DNA from: Peptoniphilaceae bacterium
Lineage (GTDB): Bacteria; Bacillota; Clostridia; Tissierellales; Peptoniphilaceae
Direction: 5' to 3'
Length of the DNA stretch: 64,000 nucleotides
Assembly (NCBI GenBank): GCA_910589545.1
Contig: CAJUSY010000012.1
Span: forward strand, 62,001-126,000
The notes beneath the pieces are model-generated. The model was not told where the DNA came from and did not search any database. It worked only from the letters and a program-made list of their open reading frames with translations. The position numbers and the translations under genes are program-made. Positions 50,182-59,729 of the stretch are shown here, one piece after another (positions within the stretch are counted from its first letter, which is position 1; each line of letters opens with the position of its first letter).

Positions 50182-51551
50182 AATCAAAAGGTCAATCTCT
50201 TAAAAATATACTTTTTAAATATTTGTTAAGTATTGCACTAGGACTAGCAATCTCCGTTTTATTAATCCTAGCTTTTATATCCACTTCTTATCAATTTAAG
50301 TGGATATTTCCAGCAAACCATACTGAGAGTTTAATTCTTGAAAAAAGGATAGATATTGCCACTTCAAAAAATTTCGATAAATCATTGCTACCAACTAATA
50401 CATCTTATCTATTTTTAGCAAAAGACGAAAAAGTTGTAGAAACAAATATGAATAAGAATATCGAAGATATAGCCTTTAGCTATCATAAGGGTTCTGGTTA
50501 CTCTAATGCCAATTTATCTTTTATGGAAATACAAAGATCAGATGGATATGTACTTGTAGCTTATAAGCTAAAACCTTATTATAGAAACCCTTGGATGCAA
50601 AAGCATCTACCACAAATAAATGTTTTATTACTAATCTTACTGATAATATTTTGTTTTATTAGTATTATTACTATCACATTAATTTGGGCAAAGAAAATAT
50701 CAAAAGAATTAAATCCTTTGCTAGAAGCTTCGGAAGAAATCGGTAAACAAAACTTAGACTTCCAAGTTAAAAAGTCAAATATCCAGGAATTTAATGCCAT
50801 ATTAGATAGTTTAGAAAAAATGAAAGTAGGATTAAGTGAATCTTTAAGGACAAACTGGAGAGAGGAAGAGAAAAAAAGAAATCAGATTTCAGCATTAAGC
50901 CATGATATAAAGACTCCTCTTTCAATTATTAAGGGAAACTCAGAGTTATTGGGAGAAACAAATCTAACAGAAGATCAAGAAAGCTATCTCAATTATATTA
51001 AAAAAAACACAAACCGTATTGGTAAATATATAGAAACCTTAATGCTTGTTAATAAATCTAACCAAGCAAATGAATTAAACTTTACTCAAATTAGAGCAAA
51101 AGAATTTGTAGAAAACATTGAAAAACTAGCTAAAGAATTCACATCGACTTATAAGTTAAATCTTTTAGAAGATATTAACTATGATGATGATTTTTTAATA
51201 GTAGATTTAAAAAATTTTGAACGAGCCTTTCTTAATATTCTTAGCAATGCTGAGGAACACAGTCCTAAAAACTCAACCATTGAGTTACTTATATGTTCCA
51301 AAACTGATGAGCTTCAAATATCAATAGTAGACCAAGGACACGGATTTTCAAGTGGAGACCTACTATTTGCAACAGATCAATTCTACCAAGGAGACAAAAG
51401 TAGGCATTCAAAAGAAAACTATGGAATTGGTTTATTTGTTTCTGAACAAATTATTAATATGCATGGAGGAAGTCTTATTTTAGAAAATAGGACTGATACA
51501 ATAGGCGCAAAGGTCAGCATATTATTACCTGTCAAGAATACTCTTATATAG
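50172..51551 (+). CDS. sensor histidine kinase
   Basis: 459 residues: a membrane helix, an extracellular segment of about 110 residues, a second membrane helix, a HAMP-like linker, then HisKA with the phospho-acceptor His in ALSHDIKTP (about 243). The ATPase domain has N-box NILSNAEEHS, DQGHGFS and YGIGLFVS. The extracellular part has the size of CprK/NisK-type peptide sensors. It is the last gene; a terminator overlaps its stop. Confidence 0.92.
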   Translation: MELKSKGQSLKNILFKYLLSIALGLAISVLLILAFISTSYQFKWIFPANHTESLILEKRIDIATSKNFDKSLLPTNTSYLFLAKDEKVVETNMNKNIEDIAFSYHKGSGYSNANLSFMEIQRSDGYVLVAYKLKPYYRNPWMQKHLPQINVLLLILLIIFCFISIITITLIWAKKISKELNPLLEASEEIGKQNLDFQVKKSNIQEFNAILDSLEKMKVGLSESLRTNWREEEKKRNQISALSHDIKTPLSIIKGNSELLGETNLTEDQESYLNYIKKNTNRIGKYIETLMLVNKSNQANELNFTQIRAKEFVENIEKLAKEFTSTYKLNLLEDINYDDDFLIVDLKNFERAFLNILSNAEEHSPKNSTIELLICSKTDELQISIVDQGHGFSSGDLLFATDQFYQGDKSRHSKENYGIGLFVSEQIINMHGGSLILENRTDTIGAKVSILLPVKNTLI

Positions 51552-51566
51552 GGTATTCTTTTTTTG
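51535..51566 (+). terminator. terminator of the ABC/two-component operon
   Basis: AGAATACTC/GGGTATTCT stem (one G-T pair) with a 7-base loop and seven T. It begins inside the last codons of the kinase gene. Confidence 0.85.
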
Positions 51567-51714
51567 TATTCATAAATTATATATGAGAATATTAAGTTTT
51601 TTTTATCAGTTTTTTCACTTTTAGTAATATAATCTACTTCTAAATTTAGAGCTTATTTTATAGGATATATTTTTGTAATTGCCATACTAAATACCATAAC
51701 TTTCTTTTGATTTA

Positions 51715-51894
51715 TTAAGAAGATGGAATGTATATCCCATATCTCTTTGATAATTTTTCTATTTGTTTATTCATTGATTCAATTTCATTTTTGTAAATAA
51801 CACCAGTGGTATTAGTAGCCTTTGCAATCTAGTTTATATTATTTGTTGAATTTGAAATTAACCATTGGAGATCTCTAAATAAATTAATCCTCAT
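51715..51894 (-). pseudogene. remnant of a short unknown protein
   Basis: 60 codons from an ATG with one in-frame TAG: MRINLFRDLQWLISNSTNNI, then KNEIESMNKQIEKLSKRYGI ending YIPSS. It is a helical tail of an unknown gene. Its end resembles a short reading near 45940. Confidence 0.35.
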
Positions 51895-51905
51895 AATATG
51901 TACAC

Positions 51906-51935
51906 AAAAAGACCGCAGTCTAAAAACTACGATCT
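51906..51935 (-). terminator. probable terminator downstream of guaA
   Basis: AGATCGTAGT/ACTGCGGTCT pairs fully on the minus strand with G-U pairs (imperfect on the plus strand), followed by TTTTTG. It is 240 bp after the guaA stop, with the structured patch in between. Confidence 0.5.
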
Positions 51936-52059
51936 AATTTTTTGTCCAAATGTAAACCAATTGGAACTATTATTCAATTTATTTTTTTATGCACCTTTTT
52001 TGATTAATTTTTTTCATTCTTGAAATCTAATCCCGCTTTACAACTAAACAACAATTTCG

Positions 52060-52165
52060 AGGAAAAAAGGATGAAATAGGCGAAGTGCAGGAAGTACCGT
52101 AATGAGGCGTACATTAAGTACGCCGCAGTGAGGTGCTTTCGAAACGAGTCTAGTTCGCCATTTAG
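52060..52165. other. GC-rich structured patch downstream of guaA
   Basis: Clearly richer in G+C than its surroundings. It holds a perfect 7-bp hairpin GGCGTAC(attaa)GTACGCC (52103-52121) flanked by the similar words TAATGAG and CAGTGAG and the near-repeats GTGCAGGAAG and GAGGTGC. No ORF. It looks like a repetitive extragenic element or a structured 3' UTR; no known family recognised. Confidence 0.35.
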
Positions 52166-52174
52166 ACCGCAAAT

Positions 52175-53707
52175 TTATTCCCATTCAATTGTTGCTGGTG
52201 GTTTACTTGTAATATCGTACACTATTCTGTTGATGTGGCCGACTTCGTTGATTATTCTTACTGAAGTTTTGTCCAATACTTCGTATGGAATTCTCGCCCA
52301 ATCAGCTGTCATGAAGTCTGTTGTTGTTACAGCTCTTAGCGCTAATGTGTAGTCGTAAGTTCTGAAATCCCCCATTACTCCAACAGTTCTATTGTTAGTG
52401 ATTACTGCGAAGTATTGGTTGATGTCTTTGTCAATTCCTGCTTTTGCGATTTCATCTCTGAAGATGAAGTCTGCTTCACGCAACACTTCGAGTTTTTCTT
52501 CTGTGATTTCTCCCATAACTCTGATTCCAAGTCCTGGTCCTGGGAATGGTTGGCGATATACCAAATATTCTGGCATTTCTAATTCTAATCCCAATCTTCT
52601 TACTTCATCTTTGAATAAATCTCTTAATGGTTCAATCAAATCTTTGAAGTCGACTACATCTGGAAGTCCTCCAACGTTGTGGTGGGATTTGATAACTGAT
52701 GCATCTCCTTTTCCCGATTCTATAACATCAGGATAGATTGTTCCTTGTGCTAGAAAATCCACAGATCCTATTTTTTTAGCTTCATCTTCAAATACTCTGA
52801 TGAATTCTTCTCCGATGATTTTTCTCTTTTGTTCTGGGTCTGATACGCCTTTTAATTTATTCAAAAATCTGTCTTTTGCATCTACTCTTACGAAGTTCAA
52901 TTCATCGTTTTTGAATGCAGCTTCAACTTCGTCGCCTTCATTTTTTCTCATCAAACCGTGATCCACAAATACACAAGTCAAGTTTTTGCCGATAGCTCTG
53001 GATAAAAGTGATGCACATACAGAACTGTCAACTCCTCCTGATAGTGCTAACAAAACTTTTTTGTCGCCAACAGTTTTTCTGATTTTTTGGATTTGTTCAT
53101 CCAAGAAGTTTTCCATTGTCCAATCTCCGTCTGCTTTACAGATTTCATAAAGGAAGTTTTTGATAAGTATTTTACCTTCAACTGTGTGGTTAACTTCAGG
53201 GTGATATTGAACTGCGTAGATTTTCTTGTTTTCATTTGCGATTGCCGCTACCGGACAAGAATCAGTTGTTTGAATGATTTCAAATCCATGAGGTTTTTCT
53301 GATACGAAATCAGTGTGACTCATCCACACAATGCTTTCATCACTCATGTCCTTTAATATAGGGCTTTGGTTTTCGATTTTTGCATTAGTTTTCCCAAATT
53401 CACGGTTTTTTGCCTTTTCGACAACACCACCGAAATCTTTGGAGATGAGTTGCATTCCATAGCACATTCCTAAAATAGGAATATTCAATTCAAAAATTTC
53501 TTTGTCGATTTGTGGAGAATTTTCTTCGTAAACGCTGTTTGGTCCACCTGTAAAGATTATCCCGATTGGTTGTTTTTCTTTGATAACATCCAATGCTTTT
53601 TTGTAAGGGACAACTTCGCAATATACATTCAAATCTCTAACGCGTCGAGCGATTAGCTGATTATATTGTCCTCCAAAATCTACTACAATAACTAATTGAT
53701 GTTTCAT
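52175..53707 (-). CDS. guaA: GMP synthase (glutamine-hydrolysing)
   Basis: 510 residues. Glutamine amidotransferase domain with nucleophile Cys in GMCYGMQ (about 81) and YHPEVNHT. ATP-pyrophosphatase domain with PP-loop LALSGGVDSSV (about 220). C-terminal dimerisation domain ending KPPATIEWE. It converts XMP to GMP. It lies 8 bp after the ABC-F gene; guaB is 3.3 kb upstream on the same strand. Confidence 0.97.
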   Translation of the reverse strand: MKHQLVIVVDFGGQYNQLIARRVRDLNVYCEVVPYKKALDVIKEKQPIGIIFTGGPNSVYEENSPQIDKEIFELNIPILGMCYGMQLISKDFGGVVEKAKNREFGKTNAKIENQSPILKDMSDESIVWMSHTDFVSEKPHGFEIIQTTDSCPVAAIANENKKIYAVQYHPEVNHTVEGKILIKNFLYEICKADGDWTMENFLDEQIQKIRKTVGDKKVLLALSGGVDSSVCASLLSRAIGKNLTCVFVDHGLMRKNEGDEVEAAFKNDELNFVRVDAKDRFLNKLKGVSDPEQKRKIIGEEFIRVFEDEAKKIGSVDFLAQGTIYPDVIESGKGDASVIKSHHNVGGLPDVVDFKDLIEPLRDLFKDEVRRLGLELEMPEYLVYRQPFPGPGLGIRVMGEITEEKLEVLREADFIFRDEIAKAGIDKDINQYFAVITNNRTVGVMGDFRTYDYTLALRAVTTTDFMTADWARIPYEVLDKTSVRIINEVGHINRIVYDITSKPPATIEWE

Positions 53708-53715
53708 TTCTACTC

Positions 53716-55311
53716 CTAATTATTGGTTAAATATTTTTCTATATAGTCTTCGTAATTCATTGATACGTCACGATAAGTTCCGTCATCAAATATTTCAATT
53801 ATTCTATTTGCCACCGATGATACAAATTGGTGATCCAATGATGTGAACAAAATGTTGGATTTGAATGCTATAAGCCCGTTGTTGACAGCTTCGATACTTT
53901 CCAAATCCAAGTGGTTTGTGGGTTGATCAAACACCAAAACATTTGCAGGTGTTACCATCATTTTTGAAAACATCATTCTGACTTTTTCTCCCCCACTAAG
54001 AACATTGGCTTTCTTCAATGCTTCATCTCCCGAAAATAGCATCTTACCCAAGAATCCTCTGATGTGGATTTCAGATTTTTCTTCACTAAATTGTCTTAGC
54101 CAATCAATCAAAGTCAAATCACAATCTTCAAAATACTCATTATTATCTTTTGGAAAATATGTGTGAGTAATAGTTTGTCCCCACTTGTATTCTCCTGTAA
54201 AATCATCGTCGTTTCCGTTGATTATTTCGAAGAATTTTGTAACGGCTATTTCATTGCCAATAAATCCGATTTTATCTCCTTTATTGACTCTGAATGATAA
54301 ATTGTCGATAAGTTTGTTACCGTTTTGTTCTACAGTTAGGTTTTCAACATTTAGAATTTCATTTCCAACTTCTCTTGAAAGTTCGAATCCAACAAATGGA
54401 TAACGTCTACTGGATGGTTTGATATCATCCAAAGTGATTTTATCGAGAAGTTTCTTCCTACTTGTAGCTTGCTTGGACTTTGATTTATTGGCGGAGAATC
54501 TTTGGATAAAATCTTGAAGTTCTTTGATTTTGTCTTCTTTTTTCTTGTTTTGTTCTTTTTGCATTCTAAGTGCAAGTTGGCTTGATTCAAACCAAAAATC
54601 GTAGTTTCCGACAAACATATTTATTTTACCGTAGTCTACATCTACCATGTGAGTGCACACTTCATTTAAGAAATATCTGTCGTGAGATACTATGATTACA
54701 ATTCCTTGGAAACTCATTAGAAAATCTTCGAGCCATAATATCGCCTTCAAATCCAAACCATTTGTAGGTTCGTCTAGTAGCAATATTCCTGGGTTTCCGA
54801 ACAAAGCTTGTGCCAATAACACCTTTACCTTGTCAGATTCTTTCAAATCTTTCATCAACATAAAATGTTGTTGTGTCGTTATTCCCAAACCTTGCAGCAA
54901 AGATGAACTTTCCGCTTCTGCTTCATATCCTCCAAGTTCTTGGAATTCCGCTTCCAATTCCGCTGCCCTCATTCCATCTTCATCGCTGAAATCAGGCTTC
55001 ATGTATATAGCATCTTTTTCTTTTTGGATATCGTAAAGCTTCTTGTTTCCCATTAAAACTGTATCCATTACACTATTTTCTTCAAAAGCGTAGTGATCTT
55101 GGTTTAGTTTTGATAGTCTCGTGTTTTTATCTATTGTGACATTGCCTTTTGTAGGCTCTTTCTCTCCGGATAAAATTTTGAGGAATGTAGATTTCCCAGC
55201 ACCATTCGCACCAATAACTCCGTAACAGTTACCTGGATTAAAAATTAGGTTAACATCCTCAAATAATTTTTTATCGGGGAATATGACACTTAAATTGTTA
55301 ACTGTTAACAT
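53716..55311 (-). CDS. ABC-F ATPase with a degenerate second site
   Basis: 531 residues, two ABC domains joined by a charged linker, no membrane segment: the ABC-F family (YkpA/YbiT-like) that acts on ribosomes. Domain 1 is complete: GANGAGKST, LLLDEPTNGLD, SHDRYF. In domain 2 the Walker A lysine is missing (IGNEIAVTKFF), the catalytic Glu is Gln (LVFDQPTNHLD) and the H-loop His is Leu (FTSLDHQF), while the signature LSGGEK is intact. So one nucleotide site should bind poorly and not hydrolyse. A TATAAT box lies about 24 bp before the ATG. Confidence 0.92.
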   Translation of the reverse strand: MLTVNNLSVIFPDKKLFEDVNLIFNPGNCYGVIGANGAGKSTFLKILSGEKEPTKGNVTIDKNTRLSKLNQDHYAFEENSVMDTVLMGNKKLYDIQKEKDAIYMKPDFSDEDGMRAAELEAEFQELGGYEAEAESSSLLQGLGITTQQHFMLMKDLKESDKVKVLLAQALFGNPGILLLDEPTNGLDLKAILWLEDFLMSFQGIVIIVSHDRYFLNEVCTHMVDVDYGKINMFVGNYDFWFESSQLALRMQKEQNKKKEDKIKELQDFIQRFSANKSKSKQATSRKKLLDKITLDDIKPSSRRYPFVGFELSREVGNEILNVENLTVEQNGNKLIDNLSFRVNKGDKIGFIGNEIAVTKFFEIINGNDDDFTGEYKWGQTITHTYFPKDNNEYFEDCDLTLIDWLRQFSEEKSEIHIRGFLGKMLFSGDEALKKANVLSGGEKVRMMFSKMMVTPANVLVFDQPTNHLDLESIEAVNNGLIAFKSNILFTSLDHQFVSSVANRIIEIFDDGTYRDVSMNYEDYIEKYLTNN

Positions 55312-55395
55312 CTAAATCCCTCCAATACTCACATATTATACCATAAAAGTATTATCAAGTCTTGATATCACAACATTTGGATAAATTTTTCAATT

Positions 55396-55433
55396 CAAAA
55401 ACAACCATTTAATTTAGAATAATAAATGGTTGT
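55396..55433 (-). terminator. terminator of guaB-purE-purM
   Basis: ACAACCATTTA/TAAATGGTTGT 11-bp stem followed by TTTTG on the minus strand, about 120 bp after purM. Confidence 0.8.
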
Positions 55434-55555
55434 TGATTTTATAAATTTATATATTGGTCAATCCTTTTACAAAAGTATTTTTACTTAGTTTCTTAAATTT
55501 TCTGTCCCGAAATTCTAAAGTATATACTTATTTAAAAAATTAATTTATTCAAAAA

Positions 55556-56581
55556 TTAGTCCAAATTAATCGCAACTTTTGTTTCAGTTTGTTTGCAAAC
55601 TCCGCATTTTTTTGCTTTTGGATCAATTTTTTGTAATATTTCAAGAGATTTATCCAAATCTTTCGCATCAACTACAACTACCATGCCTATTCCCATGTTA
55701 AAAGTGGAGAACATTTCTTTTGTTTCAACGTTTCCCCATTCTTGAATAGCTTTAAACACAGAATCTATTTCTGATTCTTTTAGGTCAAATTCTATTCCTA
55801 TATTTTCAGGTAACATTCTTGGCACGTTTTCGTACAATCCACCACCTGTGATGTGAGCGATACCTTTGATTTCAACTTCTTTTAATAATGCTGATATTTC
55901 TTTTTCGTAAATTCTCGTAGGAATCAAAAGTCTTTCTCCAACTGTAGTGTCTTCAAATTTGTCAGATAATTGTACATTGGCTACATCTAATGCTGCTCTT
56001 ACAAGTGAAAAACCATTGCTGTGTACTCCACTTGAAGATAAAGATATTGCAACATCTCCTTCTTTTATGTTACCACCGTCAATTATTTTATCACGGTCTA
56101 CAATACCAACTGAAAATCCTGCCAAGTCATAATCATTTTCCTTGTATAATCCTGGCATTTCAGCAGTTTCTCCACCAATTAATGCACATTCTGATTGAGT
56201 GCAACCTTCTGCCACACCACGAACCAAATCAGCCATCTTTTCTGGTTTTAAACTTCCAGTAGCGATGTAATCTAAGAAGAATAATGGCTTTGCACCTTGG
56301 CATAAAACATCATTAACACACATTGCAACCAAATCAATACCAACAGTATCGTGCTTATCAAGTTCCATTGCTAATTTGATTTTAGTTCCAACACCGTCAG
56401 TTCCACTTACCAAAACAGGTTCTTTCATATCGGAGATTTCTGGCTTGAATAAACCAGCAAATCCACCGATACCTGTTAGAACTTCTTTTCCATGAGTTTT
56501 CTTTACGATTTCTTTTATGATTTGAACTTCTTCGTAACCTTTTTCTTTATCTACACCAGAATCTTTGTAAGTTAATCCCAT
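55556..56581 (-). CDS. purM: phosphoribosylformylglycinamidine cyclo-ligase
   Basis: 341 residues. AIR synthetase motifs: SGTDGVGTKIKLA (ATP site), GIDLVAMCVNDVLCQGA, GGETAEMPGLY, SSSGVHSNGFSLVR and HITGGGLYENVPRML. It makes AIR in purine synthesis. The ATG shares its last base with the purE stop. The final 15 residues with two Cys (KKCGVCKQ) are unusual for the tail. Confidence 0.96.
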   Translation of the reverse strand: MGLTYKDSGVDKEKGYEEVQIIKEIVKKTHGKEVLTGIGGFAGLFKPEISDMKEPVLVSGTDGVGTKIKLAMELDKHDTVGIDLVAMCVNDVLCQGAKPLFFLDYIATGSLKPEKMADLVRGVAEGCTQSECALIGGETAEMPGLYKENDYDLAGFSVGIVDRDKIIDGGNIKEGDVAISLSSSGVHSNGFSLVRAALDVANVQLSDKFEDTTVGERLLIPTRIYEKEISALLKEVEIKGIAHITGGGLYENVPRMLPENIGIEFDLKESEIDSVFKAIQEWGNVETKEMFSTFNMGIGMVVVVDAKDLDKSLEILQKIDPKAKKCGVCKQTETKVAINLD

Positions 56582-57054
56582 TATATTTCTTCTAACTCCC
56601 TGTCAGAATCAATGACACCTTGTTTCGTTTCTTCTTTGTAATCTTTTAATTTTTGACCTAGTTTTTCGTCAGACAATGCAATCATTTGAGCTGCTAAGAT
56701 AGCTGCATTTTCTCCACCGTCGATTGCTACTGTTGCAACTGGAACTCCTTTAGGCATTTGAACTATTGAATATAATGCATCCATTCCAGCTAGCGCAGAT
56801 CCTTTGACAGGAATTCCTATAACTGGTTTTGTTGTCATGCCTGCTGTTACTCCACCTAAGTGAGCAGCTTTTCCAGCTATTGTGATGTAAACTTTGCAGT
56901 CATCTTTTTCGACAGTTTCTTTCAAAACTTCCAATGCTCTATGTGCTGAAATAACTGATACTTCATAAGAAAGCTCGAATTTTTTCAACATTTTAGTAAC
57001 TTTTTTTGCAACTTCTATATCTGAACTACTTCCCATTATTAATCTAATATCCAT
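56581..57054 (-). CDS. purE: N5-carboxyaminoimidazole ribonucleotide mutase
   Basis: 157 residues. Class I PurE: GSSSDIEVAKK at the N-terminus, SAHRALEVL, and GGVTAGMTTKPVIGIPV then the SIVQMPKGVPVATVAI block. It interconverts N5-CAIR and CAIR. It is 9 bp after guaB and coupled to purM. Confidence 0.95.
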   Translation of the reverse strand: MDIRLIMGSSSDIEVAKKVTKMLKKFELSYEVSVISAHRALEVLKETVEKDDCKVYITIAGKAAHLGGVTAGMTTKPVIGIPVKGSALAGMDALYSIVQMPKGVPVATVAIDGGENAAILAAQMIALSDEKLGQKLKDYKEETKQGVIDSDRELEEI

Positions 57055-57063
57055 TTTTTGCTC

Positions 57064-58515
57064 CTATTTTCTTGTATAGTTTGGAGATTCTCTAGTAATA
57101 GTAATATCATGTGGATGATTTTCTACAAGTGATGCTGGAGAAATCTTCACGAATTTTGATTTTTCTTTTAATTCAATTAAGTCTTTGCTTCCTACATAAC
57201 CCATGCCTGAACGAAGTCCACCAACTAATTGGTACACAACTTCTGCTACAGACCCTTTGTAAGAAACTCTACCTTCTACTCCTTCTGGAACGTATTTTTT
57301 AGTGTTATTTTGGAAATATCTGTCGCCGCTTCCTTCTCTCATAGCTCCAAGTGAACCCATTCCTCGGTATTCTTTGTATTGTCTACCTTCTAATACAACT
57401 AATTCTCCAGGGCTTTCTTCAGTACCGGCGAACAAGCTACCTGCCATTATAACAGATGCTCCTGCTGCTAATGCTTTTGTAATATCTCCAGAATATTTAA
57501 TACCACCATCGGCGATGATTGGAACATCGTATTTGTCAGCTTCTTTTGCACATTCAATTATAGCTGTCATTTGGGGAACACCAATACCTGTTACAACTCT
57601 TGTTGTACAAATAGATCCAGGTCCAATACCAACCTTAACACAATCTGCACCAGCTTTAATTAAATCTCTTGTAGCATCAGCTGTTGCAACGTTACCTGCG
57701 ATAATTTGAAGATCTGGAAAGGCTTCTTTTAATTTGCTAACAGCATTCAAAACTCCTCTTGAATGACCATGTGCTGTATCTATTGTTACAACGTCAACTT
57801 TTGCATCTACCAAAGCTTGACATCTTTCAATCATATCAGTAGTGATTCCTACTGCTGCACCGACTAATAATCTTCCTTGTGAATCTCTTGCAGAGTTAGG
57901 ATATTGAATTGCTTTTTCAACATCTTTTGTAGTTATTAGGCCCTTTAATTTAAAATCTTTGTCTACGATTGGAAGCTTTTCAATCTTGGCGTTCATCATT
58001 TTTTCCAAGGCTTCATCCATTGTTATGTTTTCGTGACCTGTGATTAAACCTTCTTTAGTCATAACATCACCAATTGGAAGTTGTTCATCTTTTACGAATC
58101 TAACATCTCTGTTAGTAAGAATGCCGACTAATTTCATTGTTTCATCAACTATTGGTACACCGCTAATTCTGTAGTGACTCATCAATTTTAAAGCATCGAT
58201 GATTTTGTCATCTGCAGATAAGTAAAAAGGATCAGTAATTATTCCATTTTCTGAACGTTTAACTCTATCTACTTCTCTTGCTTGTTCTTCAATAGTCATG
58301 TTCTTGTGAATAATTCCGATCCCGCCTTGTCTTGCCATAGCAATAGCCATTTTTGACTCAGTTACAGTATCCATTCCTGCTGACATCATAGGAATGTTCA
58401 ATTCAATATTTTTGGTTAATCTTGTTTTTAAGATAGTTTCATTAGGTAACACTTCTGATGGACCTGGTACTAGAAGTACATCATCAAATGTTAATCCTTC
58501 GCCGATAAATTGCAT
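57064..58515 (-). CDS. guaB: IMP dehydrogenase
   Basis: 483 residues. TIM barrel with two CBS domains inserted at about 90-205. Active-site loop GPGSICTTRVVTGIG with the catalytic Cys, and the flap GGLRSGMGYVG. It converts IMP to XMP, the step before GuaA. GAGGAGGG precedes the ATG. Confidence 0.97.
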   Translation of the reverse strand: MQFIGEGLTFDDVLLVPGPSEVLPNETILKTRLTKNIELNIPMMSAGMDTVTESKMAIAMARQGGIGIIHKNMTIEEQAREVDRVKRSENGIITDPFYLSADDKIIDALKLMSHYRISGVPIVDETMKLVGILTNRDVRFVKDEQLPIGDVMTKEGLITGHENITMDEALEKMMNAKIEKLPIVDKDFKLKGLITTKDVEKAIQYPNSARDSQGRLLVGAAVGITTDMIERCQALVDAKVDVVTIDTAHGHSRGVLNAVSKLKEAFPDLQIIAGNVATADATRDLIKAGADCVKVGIGPGSICTTRVVTGIGVPQMTAIIECAKEADKYDVPIIADGGIKYSGDITKALAAGASVIMAGSLFAGTEESPGELVVLEGRQYKEYRGMGSLGAMREGSGDRYFQNNTKKYVPEGVEGRVSYKGSVAEVVYQLVGGLRSGMGYVGSKDLIELKEKSKFVKISPASLVENHPHDITITRESPNYTRK

Positions 58516-58573
58516 AATACCCTCCTCGTAAAATAAATAAAAACTTTGTTAAAAAATTTTAATGTTGAGAATA

Positions 58574-58602
58574 AATTTACCATACAAATGATCACAAGTC
58601 AA
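58574..58602 (-). promoter_or_regulatory. proximal promoter of guaB
   Basis: Minus strand TTGACT (58602-58597) and TAAATT (58579-58574), 17-base spacer, about 58 bp before the guaB ATG. Confidence 0.5.
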
Positions 58603-58634
58603 GCAAATTTATTACTCTTGTTTTCTTTAAAGTT

Positions 58635-58664
58635 ATTATATCAGAAATACAAATTTTTGAGCAA
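58635..58664 (-). promoter_or_regulatory. distal promoter of guaB
   Basis: TTGCTC (58664-58659) and TATAAT (58640-58635) with an 18-base spacer, right behind the terminator of the upstream kinase gene. No purine riboswitch core could be recognised between it and guaB. Confidence 0.4.
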
Positions 58665-58697
58665 GAAAAAACGCATCAAAATAAATTTTGACACGTT
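58663..58697 (-). terminator. terminator of the PfkB-family kinase gene
   Basis: AACGTGTCAAAAT/ATTTTGATGCGTT stem with two G-T/mismatch positions, then TTTTTTC on the minus strand, 6 bp after the stop. Confidence 0.75.
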
Positions 58698-58703
58698 TCA
58701 TTT

Positions 58704-59657
58704 CTATAATAATTCAACATCTATTTGTTCGTAAACTTCGTTTATTTTATCTACATCTAACTTTTCAACCTCAGATACCCTGGCATTTAATACTCCCAGA
58801 GTTAGTGATTTAAGTACTGTTTCCATAATATCTTCGCCTGCATCCAAGAAGTTCGCCAAGCCTGCCACAGTTGCATCTCCACTTCCAACAGTTCTTTGGA
58901 TTTTGTATTGAGGAACTTTGATTCTGTACAAACTATCCTTGTATTTTAAAATCGCCCCGTATTTTCCTTGGGTTACAAGTACAATCTCAATTCCATCTAA
59001 TAATTCACTATCGAACACTTTTTTCAAATAATCAGAGTCAGTGTCTATGAAATCTTCTGATGAAATGTCTTCTGTTAAACCTATGATTTCCTTGAATTCA
59101 TAGAAATTGGGCTTAATAGCAAATGGTTTGTAATTATTTTCCAGAACTTTCTTAGTCACTTGTCCATTTGTATCCAAAATAATTTTGCTCTTGCCTTTTA
59201 AAATATCCATAGTTTCTTCAACAAAATTATCTGACAGACCATTCATCAAGCTTCCGCTAATTACGGCTATATTGTAATTCTTGCCAATTTCAGTGAGTAA
59301 TGACATGAAAGTTCTCTCAAATCTTGAATCAATTCTATTTGTTTTTTCAAATATTTCAAATTGTTTATCACCGTGAATAACCCTAATACAATTTCTAGTG
59401 TCGACATTTGTGAATATAAAATCGTGCTTAATATCCACATCATCTAATTTGTCAATGACATAATCTCCGTTACTTCCGCCAATAAATCCTGTAACCATGA
59501 AATCAGCTCTCAACAAATCCAAAACCTTCGCCACATTTATGCCTTTGCCACCTGGCGTTTTATACACATCATCAACTGTATTTATTCCATTTATATCCAA
59601 CTCGTCCATCTCATATATCACATCAACGGCAGGATTTGCAGTTATACAAAGTATCAT
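58704..59657 (-). CDS. 1-phosphofructokinase-family (PfkB) sugar kinase
   Basis: 317 residues. PGGKGINVAKVLDLL near the N-terminus, VNTDTRNCIRV-like substrate block (NVDTRNCIRVI), and the C-terminal ATP/anion-hole motif reading GSGDATVAG, where the catalytic Asp is kept. It is in the FruK/LacC branch: it phosphorylates fructose 1-phosphate or tagatose 6-phosphate. No PTS or aldolase gene is adjacent, so the substrate is open. Confidence 0.88.
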   Translation of the reverse strand: MILCITANPAVDVIYEMDELDINGINTVDDVYKTPGGKGINVAKVLDLLRADFMVTGFIGGSNGDYVIDKLDDVDIKHDFIFTNVDTRNCIRVIHGDKQFEIFEKTNRIDSRFERTFMSLLTEIGKNYNIAVISGSLMNGLSDNFVEETMDILKGKSKIILDTNGQVTKKVLENNYKPFAIKPNFYEFKEIIGLTEDISSEDFIDTDSDYLKKVFDSELLDGIEIVLVTQGKYGAILKYKDSLYRIKVPQYKIQRTVGSGDATVAGLANFLDAGEDIMETVLKSLTLGVLNARVSEVEKLDVDKINEVYEQIDVELL

Positions 59658-59729
59658 TTTCTTCCCCTCTTAAAATTTTACAAAAATTTATCTTTTTACA
59701 AATATACCCAATAATTTGGTTTTTAAAAA

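Larger units (their letters stand above)
51552..52174. other. gene-free stretch between the kinase and guaA
   Basis: AT-rich up to 51714, then a broken coding remnant (51715-51894), a minus-strand terminator (51906-51935), and an unusually GC-rich, structured patch at about 52050-52170 directly after guaA with a perfect hairpin GGCGTAC/GTACGCC. Confidence 0.5.
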
